This document shows, piece after piece, positions 1 to 5,927 of a stretch of DNA of 13,523 nucleotides. Made by a program: the position numbers and the translations under genes. The notes beneath the pieces were generated by a model, which saw only the letters and a program-made list of their open reading frames with translations, was not told the DNA's origin and ran no database searches. This stretch comes from Petrotoga sp. UBA5851 (GTDB taxonomy: Bacteria; Thermotogota; Thermotogae; Petrotogales; Petrotogaceae), in the NCBI GenBank assembly GCA_002431635.1, contig DJGH01000057.1:1-13523 (forward strand), read 5' to 3'. How positions within the stretch are numbered: position 1 is the first letter of the stretch; each line of letters opens with the position of its first letter.

Positions 1-29
1 TCATCTGAATACTTTCTTTTTCTTGACAT
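1..29 (-). CDS. Transposase OrfA start of an IS3-family element (partial, cut by left edge)
   Basis: Only the first nine codons are in the window. Read on the minus strand from the ATG at 29-27 they give MSRKRKYSD. This short, very basic start resembles the beginning of OrfA (the helix-turn-helix subunit) of IS150-group IS3-family transposases. An SD, AAAGGGG, lies seven bases upstream of the ATG. The start is 45 bases inside a TGAACCCC end, the usual arrangement for such elements. Nine residues cannot prove a family; the call rests on start, SD and end sequence taken together. Confidence 0.45.
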
Positions 30-34
30 AACAA

Positions 35-71
35 AACCCCTTTCGTCAGATTCTGTCTAACTAAAGGGGTT
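35..71. repeat. Inverted repeat in the insertion-sequence end covering the transposase SD
   Basis: AACCCCTTT at 35-43 and AAAGGGGTT at 63-71 are perfect 9-base complements separated by 19 bases. On the minus strand the inner arm contains the AAAGGGG SD of the transposase and the outer arm is the element tip. RNA entering from outside would therefore hide the SD. RNA started inside the element, beyond the outer arm, would not. Confidence 0.6.
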
Positions 72-125
72 CACTTCATTAATGACCGATTTTTTATTTT
101 TTAAAGAAGAAATAACCTTAAAGTT

Positions 126-160
126 TTAACTATTTCGGTGCTTGTACAAATATTAACTAT
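126..160 (+). repeat. Two direct copies of TTAACTAT upstream of the -35 box
   Basis: TTAACTAT occurs at 126-133 and 153-160. The starts are 27 bases apart, and the second copy nearly abuts the -35 box. The placement would suit an activator or repressor site for the proline operon. In AT-rich DNA it may also be chance. Nothing else recognisable lies between the insertion-sequence end and the promoter. Confidence 0.25.
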
Positions 161-161
161 G

Positions 162-191
162 TTGAAATTTTTTTCATATTCATGCTATAAT
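162..191 (+). promoter_or_regulatory. Sigma-A-type extended -10 promoter of the proline operon
   Basis: TTGAAA at 162-167 and a perfect TATAAT at 186-191 are 18 bases apart, and TG at 183-184 supplies the extended -10 element. Transcription should start near 198, giving a leader of about 40 bases before the GTG start at 238. There is no room for a riboswitch, so control would act at initiation. Confidence 0.75.
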
Positions 192-224
192 TTTAACGAA
201 AAGGTTTTTACTGTTTACAAAGAT

Positions 225-231
225 GGGGGAG
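225..231 (+). promoter_or_regulatory. Ribosome binding site that decides the GTG start at 238
   Basis: GGGGGAG lies six bases upstream of GTG (238-240). It also overlaps the competing upstream ATG (223-225), which has only TTTACAAAG before it. The first protein of the operon therefore most likely starts with GTG. Confidence 0.6.
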
Positions 232-237
232 ATAAGT

Positions 238-543
238 GTGAGGATAGAGAATCATCCTGTTTTAGAGTTTAAACGGGGAGAAAAAATAACCTTTTTTTTC
301 AATGGTACACCTGTTGAATGTTTTGAGGGGGAGACCATAGCAGCGGCTCTTTATGCCGCAAATATTCTTGATCTTTCCAGTAGTCGAAGGTTCCATAGGC
401 CACGTGGATTATTCTGTGCCATAGGAAACTGTTCTTCATGTTTAATGGAGGTTGATGGAGTTGTAAATGTAAAAACCTGTGTTACTCCGGCCAGACATGG
501 AATGCATGTTTGTGTTCAGGAAGGCAAAGGTGATCTTTTATGA
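238..543 (+). CDS. [2Fe-2S] ferredoxin-like subunit of a proline/amino-acid dehydrogenase complex (HcnA / SoxA N-terminal type)
   Basis: A 101-residue protein that is one Fer2_4-type [2Fe-2S] domain. This domain normally forms the N-terminus of sarcosine oxidase alpha, octopine/nopaline oxidase and hydrogen cyanide synthase (HcnA), and serves in electron transfer. The cluster ligands are C60, C65, C68 and C81 (C-x4-C-x2-C-x12-C), within a stretch beginning RPRGLFCAIGNC. An in-frame ATG at 223 has no SD. GGGGGAG at 225-231 sits six bases before the GTG at 238, so GTG is preferred. First gene of the six-gene operon; its stop overlaps the next start by four bases (ATGA), indicating translational coupling. 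The family is clear; the role in proline oxidation is inferred from the neighbouring pyrroline-5-carboxylate dehydrogenase gene. Confidence 0.85.
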   Translation: MRIENHPVLEFKRGEKITFFFNGTPVECFEGETIAAALYAANILDLSSSRRFHRPRGLFCAIGNCSSCLMEVDGVVNVKTCVTPARHGMHVCVQEGKGDLL

Positions 544-1628
544 TTTATACAGATCTTATGATTATTGGCGGAGGTCCTGCAGGGCTGAGCGCCGCAAAAA
601 CTGCCTCTGATTATGGAATAAACAGTATCTTGGTTGAAAAAGATAGAAAGCTTGGAGGGCAGCTTGTAAAACAGACTCATCGTTTTTTCGGTTCGAAAAA
701 AGAAAAAGCTGGCATACGTGGCTTTGCGATTGCAAGGAATATTGAGTCTGAAATAAGAAAATCTGAAAGTTCTGAGATTTGGACTGATTCAACAGTGCTT
801 GGTTTGTATGAGGATGGGGTGGTTACGGTCTTGAGGAACGGAAGAATGCAAAAGATTAAGCCTAAAAAGATTATTGCTGCAACTGGTGCATTTGAGAGAT
901 ATTTGGCGTTTGAAAACAATGATTTGCCAGGTGTATTTGGAGCAGGTGCAGTTCAGACGCTTATGAATGTTTTTGGAGTTTTACCGGGTAAAAAGGTTTT
1001 AATGGTAGGATCGGGCAATATTGGTCTTATAGTGTCATATCAGCTTATTCAGGCCGGTGCAAAAGTAGTTCAGCTTGTTGAAGCGGCGCCTGAGATAGGA
1101 GGATATCTTGTACATGCTTCCAAAATTGCAAGGCTAGGTGTTCCAATTTTGACTAGTGCAACTTTGAAGGGAGTCTATGGCAATGACAAGGTTGAAAAGG
1201 CTGTCATTCATAGAGTGGATGAAAGATTTAATCCTATAGACGGAACAGAAGAGGAAATTGAAGTCGACACCGTTTGTTTAGCCGTTGGGTTAACTCCTTT
1301 AAATGAGTTGATCAGGATGGCAGGATGTACAATGGTTTATTCTGGAGAACTCGGAGGTTATGTTCCTTTAAGAGATGAGTTTATGCAGACATCTATAAAC
1401 GGACTGTACTGCTGTGGGGATGCAAGCGGTATAGAAGAGGCAACGGCAGCAATGTTGAGCGGAAGTATTGCCTCGCTTCATGCCTGTTTCAGTATTTTTC
1501 CCAGTATACCGGATTACCAGGAGAAGATGCAAAGGCTCCAGTCATCATTGACTGAGCTTAGAGCGGGACCTTTTGGTGAGAAAATAAGAAAAGGATTATC
1601 CAAAGCTGTGGTGATAAAGAATGCTTAA
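540..1628 (+). CDS. FAD/NAD(P)-binding oxidoreductase subunit (alpha-type, HcnB / SoxA middle domain / dye-linked proline dehydrogenase alpha)
   Basis: A 362-residue two-dinucleotide-fold flavoprotein. An FAD-binding GGGPAG is at 10-15, an ATGAFER motif at 114-120, a second Rossmann motif GSGNIG at 157-162, and the C-terminal FAD-contacting CGDASG at 292-297. There is no CxxC redox disulphide of the thioredoxin-reductase type. In relatives (HcnB, OoxA, SoxA) a BFD [2Fe-2S] domain follows on the same chain; here the chain ends near residue 362 and the BFD domain is a separate gene two positions downstream. It should relay electrons from the catalytic FAD subunit to Fe-S centres or an external acceptor. 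Whether the second fold binds NAD(P) or another nucleotide cannot be told from the motif. It overlaps both neighbours (4 and 8 bases), so co-translation is likely. Confidence 0.85.
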   Translation: MIYTDLMIIGGGPAGLSAAKTASDYGINSILVEKDRKLGGQLVKQTHRFFGSKKEKAGIRGFAIARNIESEIRKSESSEIWTDSTVLGLYEDGVVTVLRNGRMQKIKPKKIIAATGAFERYLAFENNDLPGVFGAGAVQTLMNVFGVLPGKKVLMVGSGNIGLIVSYQLIQAGAKVVQLVEAAPEIGGYLVHASKIARLGVPILTSATLKGVYGNDKVEKAVIHRVDERFNPIDGTEEEIEVDTVCLAVGLTPLNELIRMAGCTMVYSGELGGYVPLRDEFMQTSINGLYCCGDASGIEEATAAMLSGSIASLHACFSIFPSIPDYQEKMQRLQSSLTELRAGPFGEKIRKGLSKAVVIKNA

Positions 1629-2121
1629 AAAAAACGGAGTAGCTTGTAAAGAAGAGTACATGGAAAAACTTCCATCTGATATAAGAAAAGAAAGAGGACC
1701 TTTTGCTATGATAGAATGTTTTCAGAGAATTCCATGTGATCCGTGCTTTTATAGTTGTCCGATAAAAGCAATAAAACCTATGTCTGATATAAACGATATC
1801 CCGAGAGTTGATTTTGATAAGTGTAACGGCTGTGCTTCATGTGTAGTTAAGTGTCCCGGACTGGCAATATTTGTGGTTGATCTGTCAAAGCCATCCGGAA
1901 AAGCCATTTTAAAAATGGCGTATGAACTTCTTCCTGTTCCTGCGGTCGGGGATGAGGTTATTGCTCTTTCCAGAGAAGGGAAGGAACTTTGTAAAGCAAA
2001 AGTAGTTGAAGTAAGAGACGGGAAGATTAACGATAAAACCTATCTTTTAGGAATAGAGCTTGACCGGGAGTATATCTATGAGGCCAGAGCCGTAAGGGTG
2101 GTTGATTCAGATGGAAAATAA
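1621..2121 (+). CDS. 4Fe-4S ferredoxin-like electron-transfer subunit
   Basis: A 166-residue protein. The N-terminal part holds eight cysteines in two groups: C33-x5-C39-x2-C42-x3-C46-P and C68-x2-C71-x2-C74-x3-C78-P. The second is a classical 4Fe-4S ferredoxin motif. The first is a variant with a longer first spacing, so two clusters are likely. Residues from about 90 to 166 form a beta-rich tail without cysteine clustering, apart from one Cys near 122; I do not recognise this tail. Multi-subunit dye-linked proline dehydrogenases of Thermococcales carry comparable small ferredoxin-type subunits. The gene overlaps the preceding one by eight bases and the next by eleven. No strong SD is visible before the ATG at 1621, consistent with coupled translation. 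Confidence 0.8.
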   Translation: MLKKNGVACKEEYMEKLPSDIRKERGPFAMIECFQRIPCDPCFYSCPIKAIKPMSDINDIPRVDFDKCNGCASCVVKCPGLAIFVVDLSKPSGKAILKMAYELLPVPAVGDEVIALSREGKELCKAKVVEVRDGKINDKTYLLGIELDREYIYEARAVRVVDSDGK

Positions 2122-2386
2122 AACTATAATATGCCGGTGTGAAGATATTACAGTTGAAGAGATTCGTAGTATTATCAAAGAAGGTTTTACAACCCTTGAA
2201 GAAATAAAAAGAATAACAAGATGCGGAATGGGACCGTGTCAGGGAAAGACCTGCACTCCCATAATAGCACGAGAAATATCGCGCATTACAGGAAAAAGCA
2301 TTGATGAGATTATTCCATCAAAGGCACGTCCACCGGTTGGAGGAATAGCCTTGGGTGAATTAACAGGTGATACGAATGAAAAATAA
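2111..2386 (+). CDS. BFD-like [2Fe-2S] protein, free-standing electron-transfer subunit
   Basis: A 91-residue protein matching the BFD-type [2Fe-2S] domain found at the C-terminus of HcnB, SoxA and nopaline/octopine oxidase alpha chains. The probable ligands are C8 and C10 (C-R-C), then C38 and C43 in RCGMGPCQGKTC, with C48 as a further conserved cysteine. An in-frame TTG at 2102 is also possible. The ATG at 2111 has AAGGGTGG at a usual distance upstream and is preferred. The start overlaps the previous gene by eleven bases and the stop overlaps the next start by eleven bases. In the complex it probably sits between the alpha-type flavoprotein and the catalytic FAD subunit. Domain identity is solid; its place in the electron path is inferred. 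Confidence 0.85.
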   Translation: MENKTIICRCEDITVEEIRSIIKEGFTTLEEIKRITRCGMGPCQGKTCTPIIAREISRITGKSIDEIIPSKARPPVGGIALGELTGDTNEK

Positions 2387-3521
2387 AGCGAGTGTAGTTG
2401 TTATAGGAGGAGGAGTCGTAGGCTGCTCAATAGCCTACAATCTTGCATCACAAGGTATCAGTGATGTAGTACTTGTTGAAAAAAGCTTTCTTGCAAGCGG
2501 GTCTACTGGGAGATGCGGAGCAGGTGTCAGGCAACAGTGGGGAACAAAAATGAACTGTCTGCTGGCACAAAAAAGTATGGAGATACTCGAAAACATGAAC
2601 GATATTCTCCATACGAAAAGAGATATAGAACTCAAGCAGAAAGGTTATCTTCTTCTTGCCTACACAGAAAAAGAGATGAATCAGTTTAAAAAGAATGTTG
2701 AGCTTCAGAACTCTCTTGGAATAGCTTCAAAAATAATCACTCCTAGCCAGGCAAGGGAAATAGTTCCTTATCTGAATACAGAAAAACTTTTGGGTGGTGC
2801 TTTCTATGAAAAAGACGGACATGCAAACCCTTTTCTGGTAACAAATGCCTATGCCCAAGCAGCTATTTCTCTAGGAGCTGAAGTCAATACATATACCGAT
2901 GTTGTTTCGATTAAAAGAAACGGTAGCAAAATAGAAGGAGTTCAGACAAACAAAGGATTTATCAGTACAGATACTGTGATAGACGCAGCAGGCGGCTATT
3001 CTGCAGAAATAGGTAAGATGGCAGGAGTTGATATTCCTGTATATCCTCAGCGTCATCAGATACTTGTTACAGATCCGGTCGATGAAGTTCTTGGTCCTAT
3101 GGTTATGTCTTTCTCATATAACATATACTGCCAGCAATCTCCGCAAGGGAGTTTTATAATGGGTTATGGTGATCCTAACGAACCCAAAGACTATAATATT
3201 AACTCTTCATGGAGGTTTCTTGAGGAAATGGCTGAAAAGGCAGTATGGCTACTTCCTCCGTTGAAAAATCTTCGTGTGGTAAGACAGTGGTCTGGTCTTT
3301 ATACCATGACTGAAGACAGACAGCCGTTAATATGTAAAGCCGATGAAGCTGAAAATTTCTACATGGCATGTGGTTTCAGCGGACATGGGTTTATGATTGC
3401 ACCTATGGTTGGAAAATTAATATCAGAAATGGTTCTTGGTAAAAAGTTGAGTATTGATATTGAACTCAACTATAAACGGTTTGAAAAAGGCGAACTACTG
3501 TTCGAACCTTCGGTAGTATAA
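2376..3521 (+). CDS. FAD-dependent amino-acid (L-proline) dehydrogenase, catalytic beta subunit (DAO family, SoxB/HcnC/PDH-beta type)
   Basis: A 381-residue DAO-superfamily flavoprotein. The ADP-binding fold GGGVVG is at 11-16, followed by the family signature GSTGRCGAGVRQQWG at 42-56 and the C-terminal FAD-contacting segment CGFSGHGFMIAP from 332. This is the subunit that oxidises the C-N bond of the substrate in sarcosine oxidase beta, HcnC and the beta subunit of archaeal dye-linked L-proline dehydrogenase. Proline is the most likely substrate because the next gene handles pyrroline-5-carboxylate. Hydroxyproline, sarcosine, glycine or opines cannot be excluded. AGGTGA ends five bases before the ATG at 2376, preferred over the GTG at 2367. 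The overlap with the preceding gene is eleven bases; 34 bases separate it from the next gene. Confidence 0.85.
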   Translation: MKNKASVVVIGGGVVGCSIAYNLASQGISDVVLVEKSFLASGSTGRCGAGVRQQWGTKMNCLLAQKSMEILENMNDILHTKRDIELKQKGYLLLAYTEKEMNQFKKNVELQNSLGIASKIITPSQAREIVPYLNTEKLLGGAFYEKDGHANPFLVTNAYAQAAISLGAEVNTYTDVVSIKRNGSKIEGVQTNKGFISTDTVIDAAGGYSAEIGKMAGVDIPVYPQRHQILVTDPVDEVLGPMVMSFSYNIYCQQSPQGSFIMGYGDPNEPKDYNINSSWRFLEEMAEKAVWLLPPLKNLRVVRQWSGLYTMTEDRQPLICKADEAENFYMACGFSGHGFMIAPMVGKLISEMVLGKKLSIDIELNYKRFEKGELLFEPSVV

Positions 3522-3555
3522 TTTGTATGTATAAAAGTTGATGGAGGGGATATTA

Positions 3556-5190
3556 ATGGATAATGGTATCATATCTATTCAAAGGCCTTATAATGAGCCT
3601 ACTTTTTCCTATGCGCCTGGTAGTGCTGAAAGAAAAGCCGTAATGGAGAAAATAACCGAACTAAAAAATACAGTACTGGAAATACCTCTTATAATAGGCG
3701 GAAAGGAAATAAAAACTGGAAGTCTTGGGGAATGCCGCATGCCTCATGATCATAAGCACAAACTTGCAGTATACCACAAAGCCGGAGCACAGGAAGTTAA
3801 ATATGCCATAGAAGAAGCTTTGAAAGCTAAAAAAACTTGGGAATCTATTAACTGGGAAGAAAGAGCATTTATATTTCAAAAGGCTGCTGACTTGCTTTCT
3901 GGACCATACAGGGCAACAGTAAATGCTGCTACAATGCTCTGTCAGAGCAAAAATGTTTTCCAGGCAGAAATTGATTCAGCATGTGAACTTATAGATTTTT
4001 TCAGGTTTAATGCTTTTTATATGCAGCAGATATACAGAGAGCAACCTTTTTCTGCTCCTGGCACCTTTAATAGGCTTGAATACAGGCCATTAGAAGGTTT
4101 CATATATGCGGTTACTCCTTTTAATTTCACATCTATAGGTGGAAATCTTCCTTCCGCCCCTGCTATCATGGGTAATACTGTGATATGGAAACCGGCGCAG
4201 ACGGCGGTTTATTCAAATTACTTTATAATGAAACTTTTTATGGAGGCGGGTCTTCCTGCAGGAGTAATAAACTTTGTCCCAGGAAATTCTTCTATGATCT
4301 CTGAAATCGTCTTTTCTGACCGTGATTTTGCCGGAGTACATTTTACAGGTTCCACAGAGGTTTTTAACGGGATGTATAGAAAAATAGGGGAGAATATAGA
4401 TAAATACAGAACTTATCCACGAATTGTTGGTGAAACCGGAGGGAAAGACTTTATTTTTGTTCATGAGTCTGCTGATGCTGATTCAGTGGCAACAGCATTG
4501 GTAAGAGGAGCTTTTGAGTATCAGGGTCAGAAGTGTTCTGCGGCATCACGTGCATATATACCGCAGAATCTATGGGATAAAATAAAGATAAAGCTTATCC
4601 AGCAGGTACGCGACATAAGTACGGGTAGTCCTGAGGACTTCAGAAATTTTGTCAATGCAGTTATTGATAAAAGTTCATTTGATAAGATAAAAGAGTACAT
4701 AGAGTACTGTAAAAGCAACTCTGATGCTGAAATAATTACTGGAGGAAAGTACAACGATTCTGTAGGATACTTTATTGAACCAACAACAGTTCTTGTAAAG
4801 GATCCGTTTTTTAAAACTATGCAGGAGGAGATTTTTGGCCCCTTGCTTACAATTTATGTCTATTCTGAGGAAAAGTATGAAGAGACACTGGAAATTTGCG
4901 ACAGAACGTCTTTATATGGTCTTACAGGGTCGATATTTGCAAAAGACAGGCTTGCTGTTTTGAAGGCGCAAAGTATACTGAAAAACTCAGCGGGTAATTT
5001 TTATATAAATGATAAACCCACAGGTGCGGTTGTTGGACAGCAGCCTTTTGGAGGAGCTAGAGGTTCAGGTACAAACGATAAGGCCGGAAGCTATCTGAAT
5101 CTACTACGCTGGACATCTCCGCGCACAGTAAAAGAAACATACATTTCACCAAATGACTTTAAGTATCCATTCATGAGGGATGAGTTTTGA
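3556..5190 (+). CDS. pruA: 1-pyrroline-5-carboxylate (L-glutamate gamma-semialdehyde) dehydrogenase
   Basis: A 544-residue NAD-dependent aldehyde dehydrogenase that converts glutamate gamma-semialdehyde (open form of pyrroline-5-carboxylate) to glutamate, the second step of proline catabolism. The sequence follows the eukaryotic mitochondrial ALDH4A1-type P5C dehydrogenase closely: an N-terminal NEPTFSYAPGS segment, AELIDFFRFNA-like and GFIYAVTPFNFTSIGGN segments, general base E293 in GETGGKDF, catalytic C327 in EYQGQKCSAASR, a late EEIFGP, and NDKPTGAVVGQQPFGGARGSG near the end. It is full length. GGAGGGG at 3543-3549 precedes the ATG at 3556 and overlaps the possible starts at 3538 and 3541, which lack their own SD. 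Last gene of the operon, followed by a terminator. Its presence gives the best evidence for the substrate of the upstream dehydrogenase. Confidence 0.95.
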   Translation: MDNGIISIQRPYNEPTFSYAPGSAERKAVMEKITELKNTVLEIPLIIGGKEIKTGSLGECRMPHDHKHKLAVYHKAGAQEVKYAIEEALKAKKTWESINWEERAFIFQKAADLLSGPYRATVNAATMLCQSKNVFQAEIDSACELIDFFRFNAFYMQQIYREQPFSAPGTFNRLEYRPLEGFIYAVTPFNFTSIGGNLPSAPAIMGNTVIWKPAQTAVYSNYFIMKLFMEAGLPAGVINFVPGNSSMISEIVFSDRDFAGVHFTGSTEVFNGMYRKIGENIDKYRTYPRIVGETGGKDFIFVHESADADSVATALVRGAFEYQGQKCSAASRAYIPQNLWDKIKIKLIQQVRDISTGSPEDFRNFVNAVIDKSSFDKIKEYIEYCKSNSDAEIITGGKYNDSVGYFIEPTTVLVKDPFFKTMQEEIFGPLLTIYVYSEEKYEETLEICDRTSLYGLTGSIFAKDRLAVLKAQSILKNSAGNFYINDKPTGAVVGQQPFGGARGSGTNDKAGSYLNLLRWTSPRTVKETYISPNDFKYPFMRDEF

Positions 5191-5191
5191 T

Positions 5192-5223
5192 AAAAGACCT
5201 GCGGTATAGCCGCAGGTCTTTTT
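5192..5223. terminator. Bidirectional intrinsic terminator between the proline operon and the minus-strand operon
   Basis: AAAAGACCTGCGG at 5192-5204 pairs perfectly over 13 bases with CCGCAGGTCTTTT at 5210-5222, with a five-base loop. A T-run follows on the plus strand (TTTTT). On the minus strand the stem is followed by TTTTATCAAAA. It lies between two convergent stop codons and can serve both operons. Confidence 0.9.
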
Positions 5224-5234
5224 AATTGGAAAAA

Positions 5235-5927
5235 TTAGGTATTTAAATTTTTTTCTATCTCTGATATAATCTGCTCATCCCACATGATATAGTTTCGCTT
5301 AACCGAGTTGAGCATAGTGTAATCGAATGAAAGGATGCTTTTATAAATCATATTAGTATCTTGGTTATTGGAGATCATATGAGGCGAAACAACTTCATTT
5401 CCGTTTGTACAAAAACAAAAAAGTGAATCGGCAAAAAGCTTCATTGTGACTGCAGAAATACGGTTGTCGAAAAAAATAAAATCTGTTTTATTTATTTTAA
5501 GATTCATTATTTGTGCCGGAGAGATACTATCTTCAAAAAGTATAAAGTTAATATTAAAGGATCTGATAAAAAAAGATCGGACTTTTATATTGTCGTATTC
5601 GGATATTTTTTTTACTGAATTTTCATAAACTCTGTAAAGATTTTTTTTATCGCTTAAAATAAAATTGATTCCGAAAGTGTTAAAAAGTTCTGCCATAACT
5701 TCAAGCTCACTATATGTAAGTTCTTTTGTGCACATTATCAAAAAAAGCGTACAGCCACTATTAAGGCCAGCTTTTATAGAATTTAAAATATATCTTAAGT
5801 TGGTAGTTCTTATTACTTCAACATTTAATTTTTGTGGATCGTAATCTGGGGTTTTGATTTTTTCAAGAATTTTCAGAACTTTCTTTTTTAGAAAGTGCCA
5901 TCTTATTTTATTGAAATAACTTCTCAT
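5235..5927 (-). CDS. Protein of unknown function, last gene of the M18 aminopeptidase operon
   Basis: A 230-residue protein I cannot assign. The first 25 residues are basic and amphipathic with no clear signal peptide. The rest alternates hydrophobic strands with charged loops, like a cytosolic alpha/beta protein. Residues 125-158, with a strand ending in FED (131-133) and KTD (147-149) followed by another strand, match the upstream neighbour without gaps in a pattern reminiscent of the nitrilase fold around its catalytic cysteine. Here the cysteine position is F. Residues 173-178 read CTNGNE. The start overlaps the preceding stop (ATGA, four bases) and no good SD is visible, so translation should be coupled. 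The gene looks richer in A and T than its neighbours. Function is unknown; the nitrilase resemblance is weak inference. Confidence 0.7.
   Translation of the reverse strand: MRSYFNKIRWHFLKKKVLKILEKIKTPDYDPQKLNVEVIRTTNLRYILNSIKAGLNSGCTLFLIMCTKELTYSELEVMAELFNTFGINFILSDKKNLYRVYENSVKKISEYDNIKVRSFFIRSFNINFILFEDSISPAQIMNLKINKTDFIFFDNRISAVTMKLFADSLFCFCTNGNEVVSPHMISNNQDTNMIYKSILSFDYTMLNSVKRNYIMWDEQIISEIEKNLNT

Larger units (their letters stand above)
1..73 (-). mobile_element. Outer end of a probable IS3-family (IS150-like) insertion sequence, cut by the left edge
   Basis: Read on the minus strand from 73, the sequence begins TGAACCCCTTTAGTTAGACA. IS150-group IS3 ends commonly begin TG, carry a C-rich block, and then a TTAGACA-like stretch. 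A transposase-like start follows 45 bases inside. The other end lies outside the window, so the inverted repeat partner and the short target duplication cannot be checked. The element is oriented so that its transposase is read away from the proline operon. Confidence 0.5.

Noticed and set aside
1..60. Short open plus-strand frame at the left edge as the end of a gene
   Set aside because: Twenty codons with no recognisable motif; it conflicts with the SD-preceded minus-strand start at 29.
35..71. Possible intrinsic terminator of an upstream plus-strand gene
   Set aside because: The stem is perfect but the loop is 19 bases and no T-run follows on the plus strand (TTCACTTCATT). The minus-strand features of an insertion-sequence end and transposase start explain it better.
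238..3521. Hydrogen cyanide synthase (hcnABC) or sarcosine/opine oxidase as the main call for the five-gene complex
   Set aside because: The families are homologous, so sequence alone does not exclude them. The directly adjoining P5C dehydrogenase, and no folate- or opine-related gene nearby, make proline the better inference.
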